64,000 nt of DNA. It comes from an uncultured Pelagibacteraceae bacterium (GTDB lineage Bacteria > Pseudomonadota > Alphaproteobacteria > Pelagibacterales > Pelagibacteraceae). Positions 35,093-44,233 of the stretch are shown piece after piece. The translations under genes were made by a program, and so were the position numbers. The notes under the pieces are model-generated. The model had not been told where the DNA came from and did not search any database. It saw nothing but the letters and a program-made list of their open reading frames with translations. Location of the stretch: NCBI GenBank assembly GCA_902627565.1, contig CACOJM010000003.1:29944-93943 (forward strand). The letters run 5' to 3'. Within the stretch, counting starts at the first letter, position 1. Each line of letters opens with the position of its first letter.

Positions 35093-35575
35093 TTAATTAT
35101 TTTTAATTTTTAAAATAAATTGATGAAAAACACTTATAAAAAATATTGAGGATCCAATAGCTACACTAGTTTGAGGTATCCAAATTAAGATTTCATCTGC
35201 TCCTTCACTTCTTTCTTGAAACTTATAAGAAATAATAAGCATCTTAATAAAATAAAATGCCAAATAACCAGAAAAAAAACTAGCAATACTCAAACACCAA
35301 ATTTCAACCATTTTTTTTTTTAGACCAGATAACTTTTCTAAAAAAAGTGTAATTCTTATATGACCACCCTCTACAAATGTAAAAGCTAAGGCAAAAAATG
35401 ATGCTGAAGCCATACAATAACCAGAATATTCTGCTAGACCTCTTATATAAAAGCCAAATATTCTTGATGAAATACCAATTAATATAAAGACCGCTACAAA
35501 AATTAAAAATATTGCAGCAATATATCCAGAAACTTTATAGAGTTTATTTAAATTTTTATCTAAAGATTCAAACAT
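35093..35575 (-). CDS. dctQ: TRAP transporter small permease (DctQ)
   Basis: This 160-residue membrane protein with four helices has the DctQ pattern: IAAIFLIFVAVFILIGISSRIFG in helix 1 and SFFALAFTFVEGGHIRITLFLEKL after helix 2, the VEGGHIR motif being typical. It pairs with DctM in the membrane. It starts 6 bases after a perfect stem-loop that separates it from the binding protein gene, so the permeases are probably made in smaller amounts than the binding protein. Confidence 0.88.
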   Translation of the reverse strand: MFESLDKNLNKLYKVSGYIAAIFLIFVAVFILIGISSRIFGFYIRGLAEYSGYCMASASFFALAFTFVEGGHIRITLFLEKLSGLKKKMVEIWCLSIASFFSGYLAFYFIKMLIISYKFQERSEGADEILIWIPQTSVAIGSSIFFISVFHQFILKIKNN

Positions 35576-35581
35576 ATTAAT

Positions 35582-35610
35582 TTAAGGCCACTTAATTAAA
35601 GTGGCCTTAA
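35582..35610 (-). terminator. Stem-loop between the TRAP binding protein and permease genes
   Basis: TTAAGGCCACTT (35582-35593) and AAGTGGCCTTAA (35599-35610) form a perfect 12-pair stem with a 5-base loop. On the minus strand it follows the binding-protein gene, lacks a U-tract, and ends 6 bases before the dctQ ATG. It may stop RNA decay or partly terminate, raising binding protein over permease. Confidence 0.7.
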
Positions 35611-35622
35611 TTAAAGATTTGA

Positions 35623-36594
35623 TTATTTGTATGCTGATAAAACAGCAGCTCCTCTTGATCCAGCTTTGTTAGACCATTCCTGAGCCATAGTCTTTCCAAC
35701 TTTTTCAAAATGAGCCTGTAAAGATGCATTTACTTTGCCAACTACCATTCCAGCATCTGCAAGAGCTTTTTTATCTCCGACGTTACCTTGTTTTGATAAT
35801 TGCCATCCTTTTCTCTCCGCCAAAGCTGCTTGTTTCATTACTAAATCTTTAGTAGCATCATCTAGTTTATTCCAAGCATCTTTATTAACGATTATCATAT
35901 TTTTTGGAAACCATGCCGCTATATCATAGAAATATTTCACACCATTCTCCCAAATTTTGGAATTTTTTCCGGTAGTTGGTGATGTAATCATACTTTCTAC
36001 AGCTCCAGTAGAAAATGCCTGACTTATTTCAGCTGCCTCTATTTTTGTTGGGGCCATACCTGTCAATTCAGCGATTCTAATAGTTGCAGAATTATATGCT
36101 CTAAATTTTAAACCTTTTAGATCATCAACAGAATTAATTTCCTTTTTGCTATATAAACCTTGAGCAGGCCATGGCACTGCATAAAGAAATACTAAACCCT
36201 TCTCGTCTAATCCCTTAGCAATCTCGGCTTTTGAAGCTTTATATAATTTCATAGCATCAGCATAAGATGTTGCTAAGAATGGTTGAGAATCCACTTCTAA
36301 TAATGGATCTTCTTTACCTAAAGCTGACATAAATCTTTCACCAATCTGAGCCTGACCAGTTCTTACTGCTCTAAAGATTTCTCCACCCTTAAATAATGAA
36401 CCGCCAGGATGAGTAACGATTGTTAACTTTCCTCCACTTTTTTCAGTTACATTTTTGGCAAATTCAGCTGCATTAGCAGAATGAAAATTTCCAGCTCCAT
36501 AAGCAAGAGCCATATCCCATTTTTCTGCATTAGCTAGATTAATTGACAAAATTATTGAAACTAAAATAGTAAATAAATATTTAATAAACTTCAT
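35623..36594 (-). CDS. dctP: TRAP transporter solute-binding protein (DctP)
   Basis: This 323-residue periplasmic protein starts with a signal peptide cleaved after ANA (residue 23). The DctP fold is visible in FHSANAAEFAKNVTEKSGGKLTIVTHPGGSLFKGGEIFRAVRTGQAQIG, DDLKGLKFRAYNSATIRIAELTGMAPTKIEAAEISQAFSTGAVES and the later MIIVNKDAWNKL. The RAYNSA arginine is in the place of the substrate-carboxylate-binding Arg of this family. A strong GGAGG ribosome site precedes the ATG, in keeping with high expression. Confidence 0.92.
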   Translation of the reverse strand: MKFIKYLFTILVSIILSINLANAEKWDMALAYGAGNFHSANAAEFAKNVTEKSGGKLTIVTHPGGSLFKGGEIFRAVRTGQAQIGERFMSALGKEDPLLEVDSQPFLATSYADAMKLYKASKAEIAKGLDEKGLVFLYAVPWPAQGLYSKKEINSVDDLKGLKFRAYNSATIRIAELTGMAPTKIEAAEISQAFSTGAVESMITSPTTGKNSKIWENGVKYFYDIAAWFPKNMIIVNKDAWNKLDDATKDLVMKQAALAERKGWQLSKQGNVGDKKALADAGMVVGKVNASLQAHFEKVGKTMAQEWSNKAGSRGAAVLSAYK

Positions 36595-36707
36595 TTATCC
36601 TCCATTTTTTTTTTAATCATTTCATTATGTATTAAAAAAATTATCAATAAAAAAATAATACTACTTTAGATTGAATTTTTATTAAAATTTTATATTATAC
36701 TTCTACA

Positions 36708-37319
36708 TTGTTAGAAGAATTACTCATATTATCGCAAATAATATTTATTACCATTATTTTAACGGCAGATAATGCAATAATCATTGGTGTCATCTCGGCT
36801 AATTTCATTCCAAAAAATAAAAGGCAAATAATTTTATGGGGTGTCGCAGGTGCTTTGGTTTTTAAAATTTTATTTGCACTTTTTGCTACTTATTTATTCG
36901 AATTCTACTTTATAAAAATATTGGGTGGTCTCCTTTTAATTTGGATTGTGAATGATTTGAGAAAAGATCTCTTTGAAATAAAAAAGATTAAATCTCCAAC
37001 AAAGAAATCTAAAGAGCCGTCTTTTATAGAAAGTGTTTTCAAAGTTTTATTTGCAGATATAATGATCAGTTTCGACAACGTAATTGGAGTAGTTGGTGCA
37101 GCCAAAGGAAATTTTGGGTTTATGATATTTGGACTTGTACTTTCTGTCGTTCTTACTGGAGCTCTAGCAACCTATCTTGCAAACTATATTCAGAAACATC
37201 TATGGATTGTTTACATTGGTTTAGGTTTTATCTTATTAGTGGCTATTCAATTAGTGATTGGGGGTCTTGCAGATTTAGATATACTATCAATAAACGAACA
37301 ATTTAAAAAATATTTTTAA
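36708..37319 (+). CDS. TerC family membrane protein, YjbE type
   Basis: This 203-residue protein has about seven membrane helices with the paired acidic motifs of TerC proteins, LTADNAIIIG in helix 1 and MISFDNVIGVVGA near residue 118, separated by a charged loop (KKIKSPTKKSKEPS). Related YkoY/YjbE-type proteins export manganese or load it onto secreted proteins. The start appears to be TTG at 36708, only 6 bases after TATACT (36696-36701), so the message may be leaderless. The yybP-ykoY manganese riboswitch often found before such genes is not visible here. Confidence 0.78.
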   Translation: MLEELLILSQIIFITIILTADNAIIIGVISANFIPKNKRQIILWGVAGALVFKILFALFATYLFEFYFIKILGGLLLIWIVNDLRKDLFEIKKIKSPTKKSKEPSFIESVFKVLFADIMISFDNVIGVVGAAKGNFGFMIFGLVLSVVLTGALATYLANYIQKHLWIVYIGLGFILLVAIQLVIGGLADLDILSINEQFKKYF

Positions 37320-38089
37320 TATGAATGTTTTTTAAGTGGATACTTTTTTGACCTCACTTCTAAAGCATATTTTTTTAAGCCTTGATTTATATATTTTCTT
37401 AAATTTAAAAACTTTTTAACAAATTTAATTTTTGTTTCATTTAAACCAAGCAGGTCATCTGTAACAAGAACTTGACCATCGCAATATACTGATGAGCCAA
37501 TTCCAATTGTTGGAATATTCAAATTTTGTGTAATTTTTTTTGCTATTGGAGTTTTAACACATTCTAAGACAATTGCAAAAACACCATTTTTTTCTAATAA
37601 TTTTGCGTCATTGATTAATTGTTTTATTTCTCTTTCATTTTTGCCTTTTGATTTAAATTTACCTTTTACAGATTGAGGTAGCAAACCAATGTGGCCCATT
37701 ACTTGGATCTTATTTTTAGTTAAAAATTTTATTTGTTGAATAATATTTCTTCCACCCTCTAATTTCACAGCATCACACTTAGTTTCTTTTAAAACCTTTT
37801 TAACATTTTTTAATGCTGAAAATTTTGTTTCATAAGTTTTATAGGGCATATCTACGACCATTAAACTTTTTTTCACACCCAATCTAACACTCTTGGAATG
37901 ATTAATCATTTCCGTCAGGGTAACTTTTCTAGTTGTTGTGTAATTATAAAGAACAGAACCTAAAGAGTCTCCGACTAAAACTATATCAACATGCTTATCT
38001 ACCTCTTCTGCAATATTTTTTGAATAAGCGGTAAGACAAACTATTTTGGATTTATTTTTTTTACTAATAATTTTTTTTATTTTGTTCAT
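37316..38089 (-). CDS. panB: 3-methyl-2-oxobutanoate hydroxymethyltransferase PanB
   Basis: PanB adds a hydroxymethyl group from methylene-tetrahydrofolate to ketoisovalerate, the first step of pantothenate synthesis. The 257-residue protein has [14 protein letters not shown], the metal and substrate site [17 protein letters not shown] (residues 34-50), [11 protein letters not shown] near 80, AVKLEGG near 107, [12 protein letters not shown] near 131 and [25 protein letters not shown] near 190. It overlaps the guaA frame by 4 bases. No other pan gene lies in this window. Confidence 0.93.
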   Translation of the reverse strand: MNKIKKIISKKNKSKIVCLTAYSKNIAEEVDKHVDIVLVGDSLGSVLYNYTTTRKVTLTEMINHSKSVRLGVKKSLMVVDMPYKTYETKFSALKNVKKVLKETKCDAVKLEGGRNIIQQIKFLTKNKIQVMGHIGLLPQSVKGKFKSKGKNEREIKQLINDAKLLEKNGVFAIVLECVKTPIAKKITQNLNIPTIGIGSSVYCDGQVLVTDDLLGLNETKIKFVKKFLNLRKYINQGLKKYALEVRSKKYPLKKHSY

Positions 38090-39645
38090 TCTAATTCAAT
38101 AGTGCTTGGTGGTTTAGATGTAACATCATAAACTACTCTATTTATTCCTCTTATACTATTTACAATTTTACTTGAAATCATTTGAATAAATGATTTTTTA
38201 AAATAATAAAAATCAGCAGTCATACCATCTTCGGATGTTATTGCTCTTAACAAACATAGATATTCATAAGTACGGTTATCCCCCATAACACCAACTGTTT
38301 TGATTGGAAGTAAAGCAGCGTAAGCTTGCCAAATTTTGTTATAGAGCCCATGATCTTTTAACGCTTTAATGAAATAAAAATCAGCTTCTTTTAAGATCTT
38401 TATTTTCTCATTTGTTATTACTCCTGGAATTCTAATAGCTAATCCTGGACCTGGAAAAGGATGTCTTTTTATCATTTCTTTACTTAGATTTAGTTCTAAT
38501 CCTAACTTTCTTACTTCATCTTTAAATAAAAACTTTAAAGGCTCAACTAATTTAAGATTCATTTTTTTTGGTAATCCACCTACATTGTGATGAGATTTTA
38601 TCTTAGAAGTTTGACTTCCTGTAACCGATTTACTTTCTATTAAATCAGGATAAAGAGTTCCTTGGGCTAAAAATTTAACATTCTTTAGCTTTTTCGCATA
38701 TCTTTCAAAAATCTTGATAAAAAGTTTACCTATTATTTTTCTTTTTTTTTCAGGATCTGAAATATTTTTTAGGTTTTTTATAAATTCTTTTTCAGCATTT
38801 ACATAAATTAAATTAATTCTCAGTTTTTTTTTGAATGTAGCTATTACTTGTTTCTCCTCATTTTTTCTAAGTAACCCAGTATTCACAAAAATACAATATA
38901 GCTTTTTACCTATAGCCTTATTTAGCAATTGAGCTACTACACTGCTATCAACGCCACCGGATAATGCACATATTACCTTGTTATTGCCAACTTGACTCTT
39001 TATTTCTTTGATTAATTCAAATTTTTGATTTTTTAATGACCAATTTTTTTTTGTCTTACATATTAAAAAAATGAAATTACTTATTAATACTTTTCCATTA
39101 TCCGTATGAGTTACCTCTGGATGAAATTGAACCCCATAAAAATTTCTTGTTTCATCAGCTATAATTGTGAATTTAGAATTTTGGCTTGAAGCGATAACTT
39201 TAAAATTTTTTGGTAACTTAAACACTTGATCAGCATGACTCATCCAAACTTTTGTACGGTTTTTTTTAAAAAAATTTTTAACTAAAAGACATGTCTTTTT
39301 TTTTTGTATATTTACTAATCCAAATTCCCTATTTTTAGATTGTTTAACTTTTCCTCCATAAAATTTTGAAAGTATTTGATGACCGAAACAAATACCTAAA
39401 ATAGGTATTTTTTTTTCAATTATCTTTTTATCGAATGAATATTTCTTAATTTCATAAACATTTAATGGCCCGCCTGATAAGATAATTCCTTTAACAGTAT
39501 TATCTATATCATTGCTTTTAACTTTTTTGTGATTAATTATTTCAGAAAAAACTCCAAGTTCTCTTATTCTTCTAGCTATAAGTTGTGTAAATTGAGACCC
39601 AAAATCTACTATTAAGATTTTATCTAAACTTAGGTCAAGACTCAT
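38086..39645 (-). CDS. guaA: GMP synthase (glutamine-hydrolysing)
   Basis: GuaA converts XMP to GMP with glutamine and ATP. The 519-residue protein has an N-terminal class I amidotransferase with Cys86 in GICFGHQ and the FHPEVTHT His-Glu pair, then an ATP-pyrophosphatase domain with [16 protein letters not shown], and the C-terminal dimer domain ([13 protein letters not shown] segment, then [16 protein letters not shown]). The end STIELE replaces the common GTIEWE. It is grouped with guaB, a TPR gene and panB in a tightly overlapping minus-strand set. Confidence 0.96.
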   Translation of the reverse strand: MSLDLSLDKILIVDFGSQFTQLIARRIRELGVFSEIINHKKVKSNDIDNTVKGIILSGGPLNVYEIKKYSFDKKIIEKKIPILGICFGHQILSKFYGGKVKQSKNREFGLVNIQKKKTCLLVKNFFKKNRTKVWMSHADQVFKLPKNFKVIASSQNSKFTIIADETRNFYGVQFHPEVTHTDNGKVLISNFIFLICKTKKNWSLKNQKFELIKEIKSQVGNNKVICALSGGVDSSVVAQLLNKAIGKKLYCIFVNTGLLRKNEEKQVIATFKKKLRINLIYVNAEKEFIKNLKNISDPEKKRKIIGKLFIKIFERYAKKLKNVKFLAQGTLYPDLIESKSVTGSQTSKIKSHHNVGGLPKKMNLKLVEPLKFLFKDEVRKLGLELNLSKEMIKRHPFPGPGLAIRIPGVITNEKIKILKEADFYFIKALKDHGLYNKIWQAYAALLPIKTVGVMGDNRTYEYLCLLRAITSEDGMTADFYYFKKSFIQMISSKIVNSIRGINRVVYDVTSKPPSTIELE

Positions 39646-40087
39646 TATTTTTTGGCTCTATATTTTCAAGAGTATCTAAAATATCTTTATTTTCCTTACA
39701 TAAATTTTTACAAACTTTAACAAATGTTTTTGATAAATCTCTAACTTTTGAATAGTTAGATTTTTCAAGTCCTATTTTCATTAACATTAAAATAGCCTCT
39801 TCATTATTAGGTTCTATTAATAGCGTTGCATCTAAATTTTTTTCTTCTTTGTTTTTATCTTCTTGTTCATTATAAATCTTTGCTAAATATAAATATGAAT
39901 TTGAGTCTTTTGGATTAAAAACAATACTTCTTTCAAACATAAATTTTGCCTCTTCGTATTTCTTTTTATCAAACAATCTTAAACCTTTCTCAAAAAAATT
40001 TTCACTTCCAAAAGCAACTGTAAAAATGCTTGAAAAATAAAAAAATAAAATAAATTTAGTAACTATTTTCATATCCTTAATTATCAC
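39635..40087 (-). CDS. TPR-like secreted protein between guaA and guaB
   Basis: This 150-residue protein has a hydrophobic N-terminal signal (about residues 8-25), then repeat helices: [45 protein letters not shown] and a second unit starting [21 protein letters not shown]. These are tetratricopeptide-like. It overlaps guaB by 11 bases and guaA by 11, so it is probably translated with them, though a periplasmic TPR protein has no obvious link to purine synthesis. The function is unknown. Confidence 0.68.
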   Translation of the reverse strand: MIIKDMKIVTKFILFFYFSSIFTVAFGSENFFEKGLRLFDKKKYEEAKFMFERSIVFNPKDSNSYLYLAKIYNEQEDKNKEEKNLDATLLIEPNNEEAILMLMKIGLEKSNYSKVRDLSKTFVKVCKNLCKENKDILDTLENIEPKNNES

Positions 40088-41147
40088 CTTTTATTATATC
40101 AACATTATGAACCATACTTTCATAAAATCCAGCTTTAGTAATTTTAATAAACTGTGGTTTTTTTCTTAAATATTTAATTTTTTTTGAGCCAAGATAACCC
40201 ATTGATGACTTTAAGCCACCAATTAATTTATATATAACATTGCTAACCTTACCCTTATATCTCGCCAGGCCCTCAACACCCTCAGGAACATATTTTAAAA
40301 CATCTTTTTGTTTAGATTGAAAATATCTGTCAGCAGAACCTTTATTCATAGCCCCTACTGAACCCATACCTCTAAAACTTTTAAATAATTTTCCATTTTT
40401 TTTTATTAATTTACCAGGTGTTTCATTGGTGCCTGCAAATAATGATCCTATCATTACTGCGTCAGCACCCGCAGCAAAAGCTTTCGCTAAATCACCAGAA
40501 TATTTAATACCACCATCTGAAATTATCTTAATGTTTTGATTTTTTACTCCACTTTTAACATTTAAAATAGCACTTAATTGAGGAACTCCAATGCCAGCTA
40601 CTAGTCTAGTAGTGCAAATAGAACCAGGTCCAATTCCAACTTTAATAACATCAACTCCTAATTTATGAAGATATTTTGCAGCTTCAGCTGTTGCGATATT
40701 TCCTGCACATAAAGCAGTTTTTTTATTCTTTCTTTTTTTTATGAATTTTATTATCTCAGCAACTTTTTTAGTATGCCCATGAGCTGTATCGACTACTATC
40801 ATATCTATATTTTCTTTTAAAACAGCTTCAGCTCTCTTAAATTCATTCGGTCCTGCACCTACTGCTGCACCTACTAATAATTTGAGTTTTTTTACTTTTT
40901 TTATTTCTTGAATTTGTTTTTTAATATTTAAATTTCGATGAATTATTCCAAGACCACCAGCTTTAGCTATTGCAATTGCCATTTTACTTTCTGTAACCGT
41001 ATCCATCGCTGATGACAGTAATGGTATTCTTAAATTAAGAAATTTAGTTAAAACAATACTTGTGTCTACTTCGGCAGGAAGTATTTCCGAATATTTTGGA
41101 GCAAGAGTTACATCGTCAAAGGTAAGTGCTTCTTTTATAGAAACCAT
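40077..41147 (-). CDS. guaB: IMP dehydrogenase lacking the CBS domains
   Basis: GuaB oxidises IMP to XMP with NAD, the committed step to GMP. The 356-residue protein is about 130 residues shorter than usual because the CBS (Bateman) pair is missing: the barrel runs from [17 protein letters not shown] (70-87) straight into [11 protein letters not shown] (90-99). Catalytic parts are intact: SSAMDTVTE (45-53), DTAHGH (120-125), [11 protein letters not shown] with Cys178, GGIKYSGD, the [11 protein letters not shown] flap, and a C-terminal MVHNVDI. It should be active but not regulated by nucleotides bound at CBS domains. Confidence 0.95.
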   Translation of the reverse strand: MVSIKEALTFDDVTLAPKYSEILPAEVDTSIVLTKFLNLRIPLLSSAMDTVTESKMAIAIAKAGGLGIIHRNLNIKKQIQEIKKVKKLKLLVGAAVGAGPNEFKRAEAVLKENIDMIVVDTAHGHTKKVAEIIKFIKKRKNKKTALCAGNIATAEAAKYLHKLGVDVIKVGIGPGSICTTRLVAGIGVPQLSAILNVKSGVKNQNIKIISDGGIKYSGDLAKAFAAGADAVMIGSLFAGTNETPGKLIKKNGKLFKSFRGMGSVGAMNKGSADRYFQSKQKDVLKYVPEGVEGLARYKGKVSNVIYKLIGGLKSSMGYLGSKKIKYLRKKPQFIKITKAGFYESMVHNVDIIKGDN

Positions 41148-41184
41148 AATATTTTATATACGATTCCTTTTAATTTTAAAGAGT

Positions 41185-41796
41185 CTATCTAATTTTTTTA
41201 CAAATTATAAAACTTTCCTTAGAGTCCTTTCGGCTGGATTGAGGTTTAAAAACCTTTACTTCTTTAAATATTTTTTTTCCAAGTGCGACAATTTCATTAA
41301 ATGTCCCTCCCATAAAAATTTTAGAGATAAAAAAACCATTAGGAGAAATAACTTCCTTAGAAAAATTCATTGCTTCTTTGCATAGTTCGCCTGTTTGAAT
41401 TGAGTCTATATTCTTAATACCTGTTGTATTAACAGCCATATCAGACATAACAACATCTAGTCCATTACTCAGTAAAGCTTTAATTTCCTTTTGAGTATTG
41501 GGATCGGTAAAATCACCTTTAATTTGAATTGTATTTTTAATACTTTCCATTTTTTTCAGATCTAAAGAAATAATTTTTCCATTTTTAACTACCTTTGATA
41601 CATATTGTGACCAGCTTCCAGGAGCTGCCCCTATATCTAAAACTGACAAACCTCCTTTAAAAATTTTAAATTTTTCGTTTATTTCAATTAATTTATAAGC
41701 CGATCTAGCTCTATAACCATCAACTTTAGATTGACGAACGTAGATATCTCTTCTTTGTTTATTTACCCAGTTTTTTGAGATCTTATTTTTTTTCAA
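41185..41796 (-). CDS. rlmE: 23S rRNA 2'-O-ribose methyltransferase RlmE (FtsJ)
   Basis: RlmE methylates the ribose of U2552 in the 23S rRNA A-loop late in 50S assembly. The 203-residue protein shows YRARSAYKLIEINEKFKIF, the SAM site VLDIGAAPGSWSQYVSK (54-70), VVMSDMAVNTTG around 115, and FFISKIFMGG near 155, giving the Lys-Asp-Lys part of the catalytic set; the last Glu lies in the SKESFIIC strand. It follows the glycosyltransferase gene directly and is 37 bases from guaB. Confidence 0.9.
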   Translation of the reverse strand: MKKNKISKNWVNKQRRDIYVRQSKVDGYRARSAYKLIEINEKFKIFKGGLSVLDIGAAPGSWSQYVSKVVKNGKIISLDLKKMESIKNTIQIKGDFTDPNTQKEIKALLSNGLDVVMSDMAVNTTGIKNIDSIQTGELCKEAMNFSKEVISPNGFFISKIFMGGTFNEIVALGKKIFKEVKVFKPQSSRKDSKESFIICKKIR

Positions 41797-42708
41797 TTAG
41801 TTATTATATCTTAAACTTTTTAAAATTTTTTTATTACTCAAAGTTTCAATTTCAATTTTTATATTTTTATCAACTCTCATATCTTTTCCATCTTGCCAAA
41901 TACCCGCTGCAAGATGCATTATTCCTATTTTATAATTTGGCAAATAAGGCTCAACAAATGTATTGTTTGATTCATCATATTTAGGGAGCAAATTACTTGT
42001 AATCCAATTACAATTTAAAGGTAAAAACTCAGTTTCTAAGTCATCAATATATACTGACATATTGATAGCCAATCCTTCAGAACCAAAAATGTTTCCTGCT
42101 TTCAAAGTTTGTTTTAAATTTTTTTGCCAATTTTCCCAACCAGGTGAATTTTTTTCTAAAGAGAAAACGCCTATGTTAATATGGGGAGCAAATGCTAATT
42201 TCCTAGCTTTTGCATATGGAATTTTAGATTTCACTGCATGTTTAAAATTTTGTGATTTAATAATTGCCAATTTTCCAATAAGCCAATTTACTTTTGAAGT
42301 AATCTTGTAACCTGGGCCAATTGTTTGTGTGATGCCTAGTTTTCCGTTTTCACAAGCCTTTAAATACAACTCTATAGTCTCCCAATCATTTACCCAAGCA
42401 TCACAATCTATCCATAAATATTTTTCATAATTTGGAAAATAATTTGGCAAAAATGCTCTTGAGACTTGACTTTTCAACCATTCCTTACCTTTAACTTTAT
42501 ACTCAGGTACCTCAATATTCCATTCGGCGGACATAACGTTATCAACTTTTTTTGATAATGTTTCTTTTTGATCATGAGTTAGCCCTGCATCTAAGACACA
42601 AATTGCAATATTTTCACTCTCTTTAAATCTTTTTATAGAATCAATTAATTCTTCCAAAAGTGGAAAATAATTACTGTCAGCTAATGAAACAATTGCATTT
42701 TTTTTCAT
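41797..42708 (-). CDS. Predicted GT-A glycosyltransferase (GT8-like)
   Basis: This 303-residue soluble protein starts like a nucleotide-sugar transferase (AIVSLADSNYFPLLEELIDSIKRF) and has a metal-binding D-x-D in LWIDCDAWVND (Asp101, Asp103), with a FGSEGLAINMSVY segment and a final HLAAG that could be the family's distal metal histidine. The layout is like family GT8. The donor and acceptor are unknown. It sits between rlmE and pssA with no gap on either side, so a role in glycolipid synthesis alongside phospholipid genes is possible but inferred. Confidence 0.6.
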   Translation of the reverse strand: MKKNAIVSLADSNYFPLLEELIDSIKRFKESENIAICVLDAGLTHDQKETLSKKVDNVMSAEWNIEVPEYKVKGKEWLKSQVSRAFLPNYFPNYEKYLWIDCDAWVNDWETIELYLKACENGKLGITQTIGPGYKITSKVNWLIGKLAIIKSQNFKHAVKSKIPYAKARKLAFAPHINIGVFSLEKNSPGWENWQKNLKQTLKAGNIFGSEGLAINMSVYIDDLETEFLPLNCNWITSNLLPKYDESNNTFVEPYLPNYKIGIMHLAAGIWQDGKDMRVDKNIKIEIETLSNKKILKSLRYNN

Positions 42709-43511
42709 TAAAGTATGTCTTCAAGGTCATCTTCATCTTGAATTTTGTCATTTTCATGTTGCTTTTTAATTTTTTGATAATGAATAAAACTAATTGGTAA
42801 CAACAAAAGGTAAATAACAGTGCTTAATGCAATTACATTAAATGTATAGATGAGGAGAAGTCCAAAAAATAAAACTATACCAAATAACAAAAAAATTGTT
42901 GTTCTTCTTGGAATAACAATTTTTTTAAATGAATAAGTTGGAAATTTACTAATTAATAAAAAAGATGTTCCAATGAAAAATACTGGAACAATAATATCAT
43001 AATTTAATTGATATAGATCAAATCCACTCAAGCTAATAATTAGTGGTGTTAGCACTAAAATTCCACCAGCAGGCGATGGAACTCCTTCAAAAAAATTATC
43101 CCTCCATGATGGCTCATGATTAGAATTTACATTAAATCTTGCTAATCTTAATGCAACGCAAATTACGTAGATTAAACATAGCAGCCAACCAAATCTACCA
43201 AGAGCATTTAATTTCCAAAAAAACATTATAAATGCTGGAGCAACACCAAAACTTATCATGTCAGTTAAGGAGTCGAGTTCTTTTCCAACCTTTGAAGTGC
43301 CTTTGATTAATCTTGCGATTCTACCATCTAGACCATCTATTAACGCTGCAAATATAATTGCTATAATTGCTAATTCAAATCTTCCATCCAATGCAAATCT
43401 AATAGATGTTAATCCAATACAAACACCAATAAGGGTTAGCATATTTGGTAGAATAACTCTTGCGCTTTTTTTATCAGTAACAATTTTAAAATTTTTTTTT
43501 TGTGGTTCCAT
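42708..43511 (-). CDS. pssA: CDP-diacylglycerol-serine O-phosphatidyltransferase
   Basis: PssA makes phosphatidylserine from CDP-diacylglycerol and serine. The 267-residue membrane protein carries the CDP-alcohol phosphotransferase motif DGLDGRIARLIKGTSKVGKELDSLTD (from residue 59), with its two DGxDG and DxxxD metal-binding groups, and about eight helices. The acidic tail (DDLEDIL) is soluble. It overlaps psd by one base, and the pair leads to phosphatidylethanolamine. Confidence 0.93.
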   Translation of the reverse strand: MEPQKKNFKIVTDKKSARVILPNMLTLIGVCIGLTSIRFALDGRFELAIIAIIFAALIDGLDGRIARLIKGTSKVGKELDSLTDMISFGVAPAFIMFFWKLNALGRFGWLLCLIYVICVALRLARFNVNSNHEPSWRDNFFEGVPSPAGGILVLTPLIISLSGFDLYQLNYDIIVPVFFIGTSFLLISKFPTYSFKKIVIPRRTTIFLLFGIVLFFGLLLIYTFNVIALSTVIYLLLLPISFIHYQKIKKQHENDKIQDEDDLEDIL

Positions 43512-44158
43512 TATTTTTTTGCTAACAAAGTTTCTCCTGCTATTGATGTTTGGCCTTTCTTAACTAATGGCTCATAATTTTCGTAATATACATCTGCTCT
43601 ACTTCCAAATCTTATCATGCCTATTCTATCACCTTGTTTTAATTCCTGATCTTTATTAGACTCGCACACTATTCTGCGAGCTACTAAACCAGCAATTTGA
43701 ACCACTACAATATCATTATTGTGAACATCTTTAATCTTATAATAATTTCTTTCGTTATCTTCACTTGCTTTATCTAAAGAAGCATTAAAAAATTTTCCAG
43801 GTTTATATAAAATTTCTTCAATCTTTCCACTACAAGGTGTTCTATTTACATGACAGTCAAAAACATTCATGAATATACTTATTTTTTTAAATTTTTTATT
43901 TTCTAATCCAAGTTCACTTGGACCATCAACTTCCTCAACCTTAATTATCTCTCCATCAGCCGGGCTTATAAGATAGTTGTCATTATTTATAATTATTCTA
44001 TCTGGATCTCTAAAAAAATAATAAACCCAAATGGTTAAGATTAATCCTATTAAACCTAAGAAAGAGTTTAATGTATAAAATACAATTGTTATTATACCGG
44101 CTATAACTAAAAATTTATAACCTTCAGCGTGAATTTTTGGTAATATCTTGCTAAACAT
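43511..44158 (-). CDS. psd: Phosphatidylserine decarboxylase (short type)
   Basis: Psd turns phosphatidylserine into phosphatidylethanolamine with a pyruvoyl group made by self-cleavage. The cleavage pair is Gly185-Ser186 in MIRFGSRADVY. The 215-residue protein is the short PSD type, with an N-terminal helix pair (residues 15-48), YFFRDPDRI, ISPADGEIIKVEE and FMNVFDCHVNRTPCSG. It is the first gene of the psd-pssA-glycosyltransferase-rlmE run. It is divergent from icd, 75 bases away. Confidence 0.93.
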   Translation of the reverse strand: MFSKILPKIHAEGYKFLVIAGIITIVFYTLNSFLGLIGLILTIWVYYFFRDPDRIIINNDNYLISPADGEIIKVEEVDGPSELGLENKKFKKISIFMNVFDCHVNRTPCSGKIEEILYKPGKFFNASLDKASEDNERNYYKIKDVHNNDIVVVQIAGLVARRIVCESNKDQELKQGDRIGMIRFGSRADVYYENYEPLVKKGQTSIAGETLLAKK

Positions 44159-44233
44159 ATTCTTCTATTTGATAATTTTTCATTAATATGTATATAAAAT
44201 CGCGAAATTCAATTATTAAGATAATAAAATAAA

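Noticed and set aside
36595..36707. A yybP-ykoY manganese riboswitch before the YjbE-type gene
   Set aside because: The gap is short and AT-rich and shows none of the riboswitch's conserved loops.
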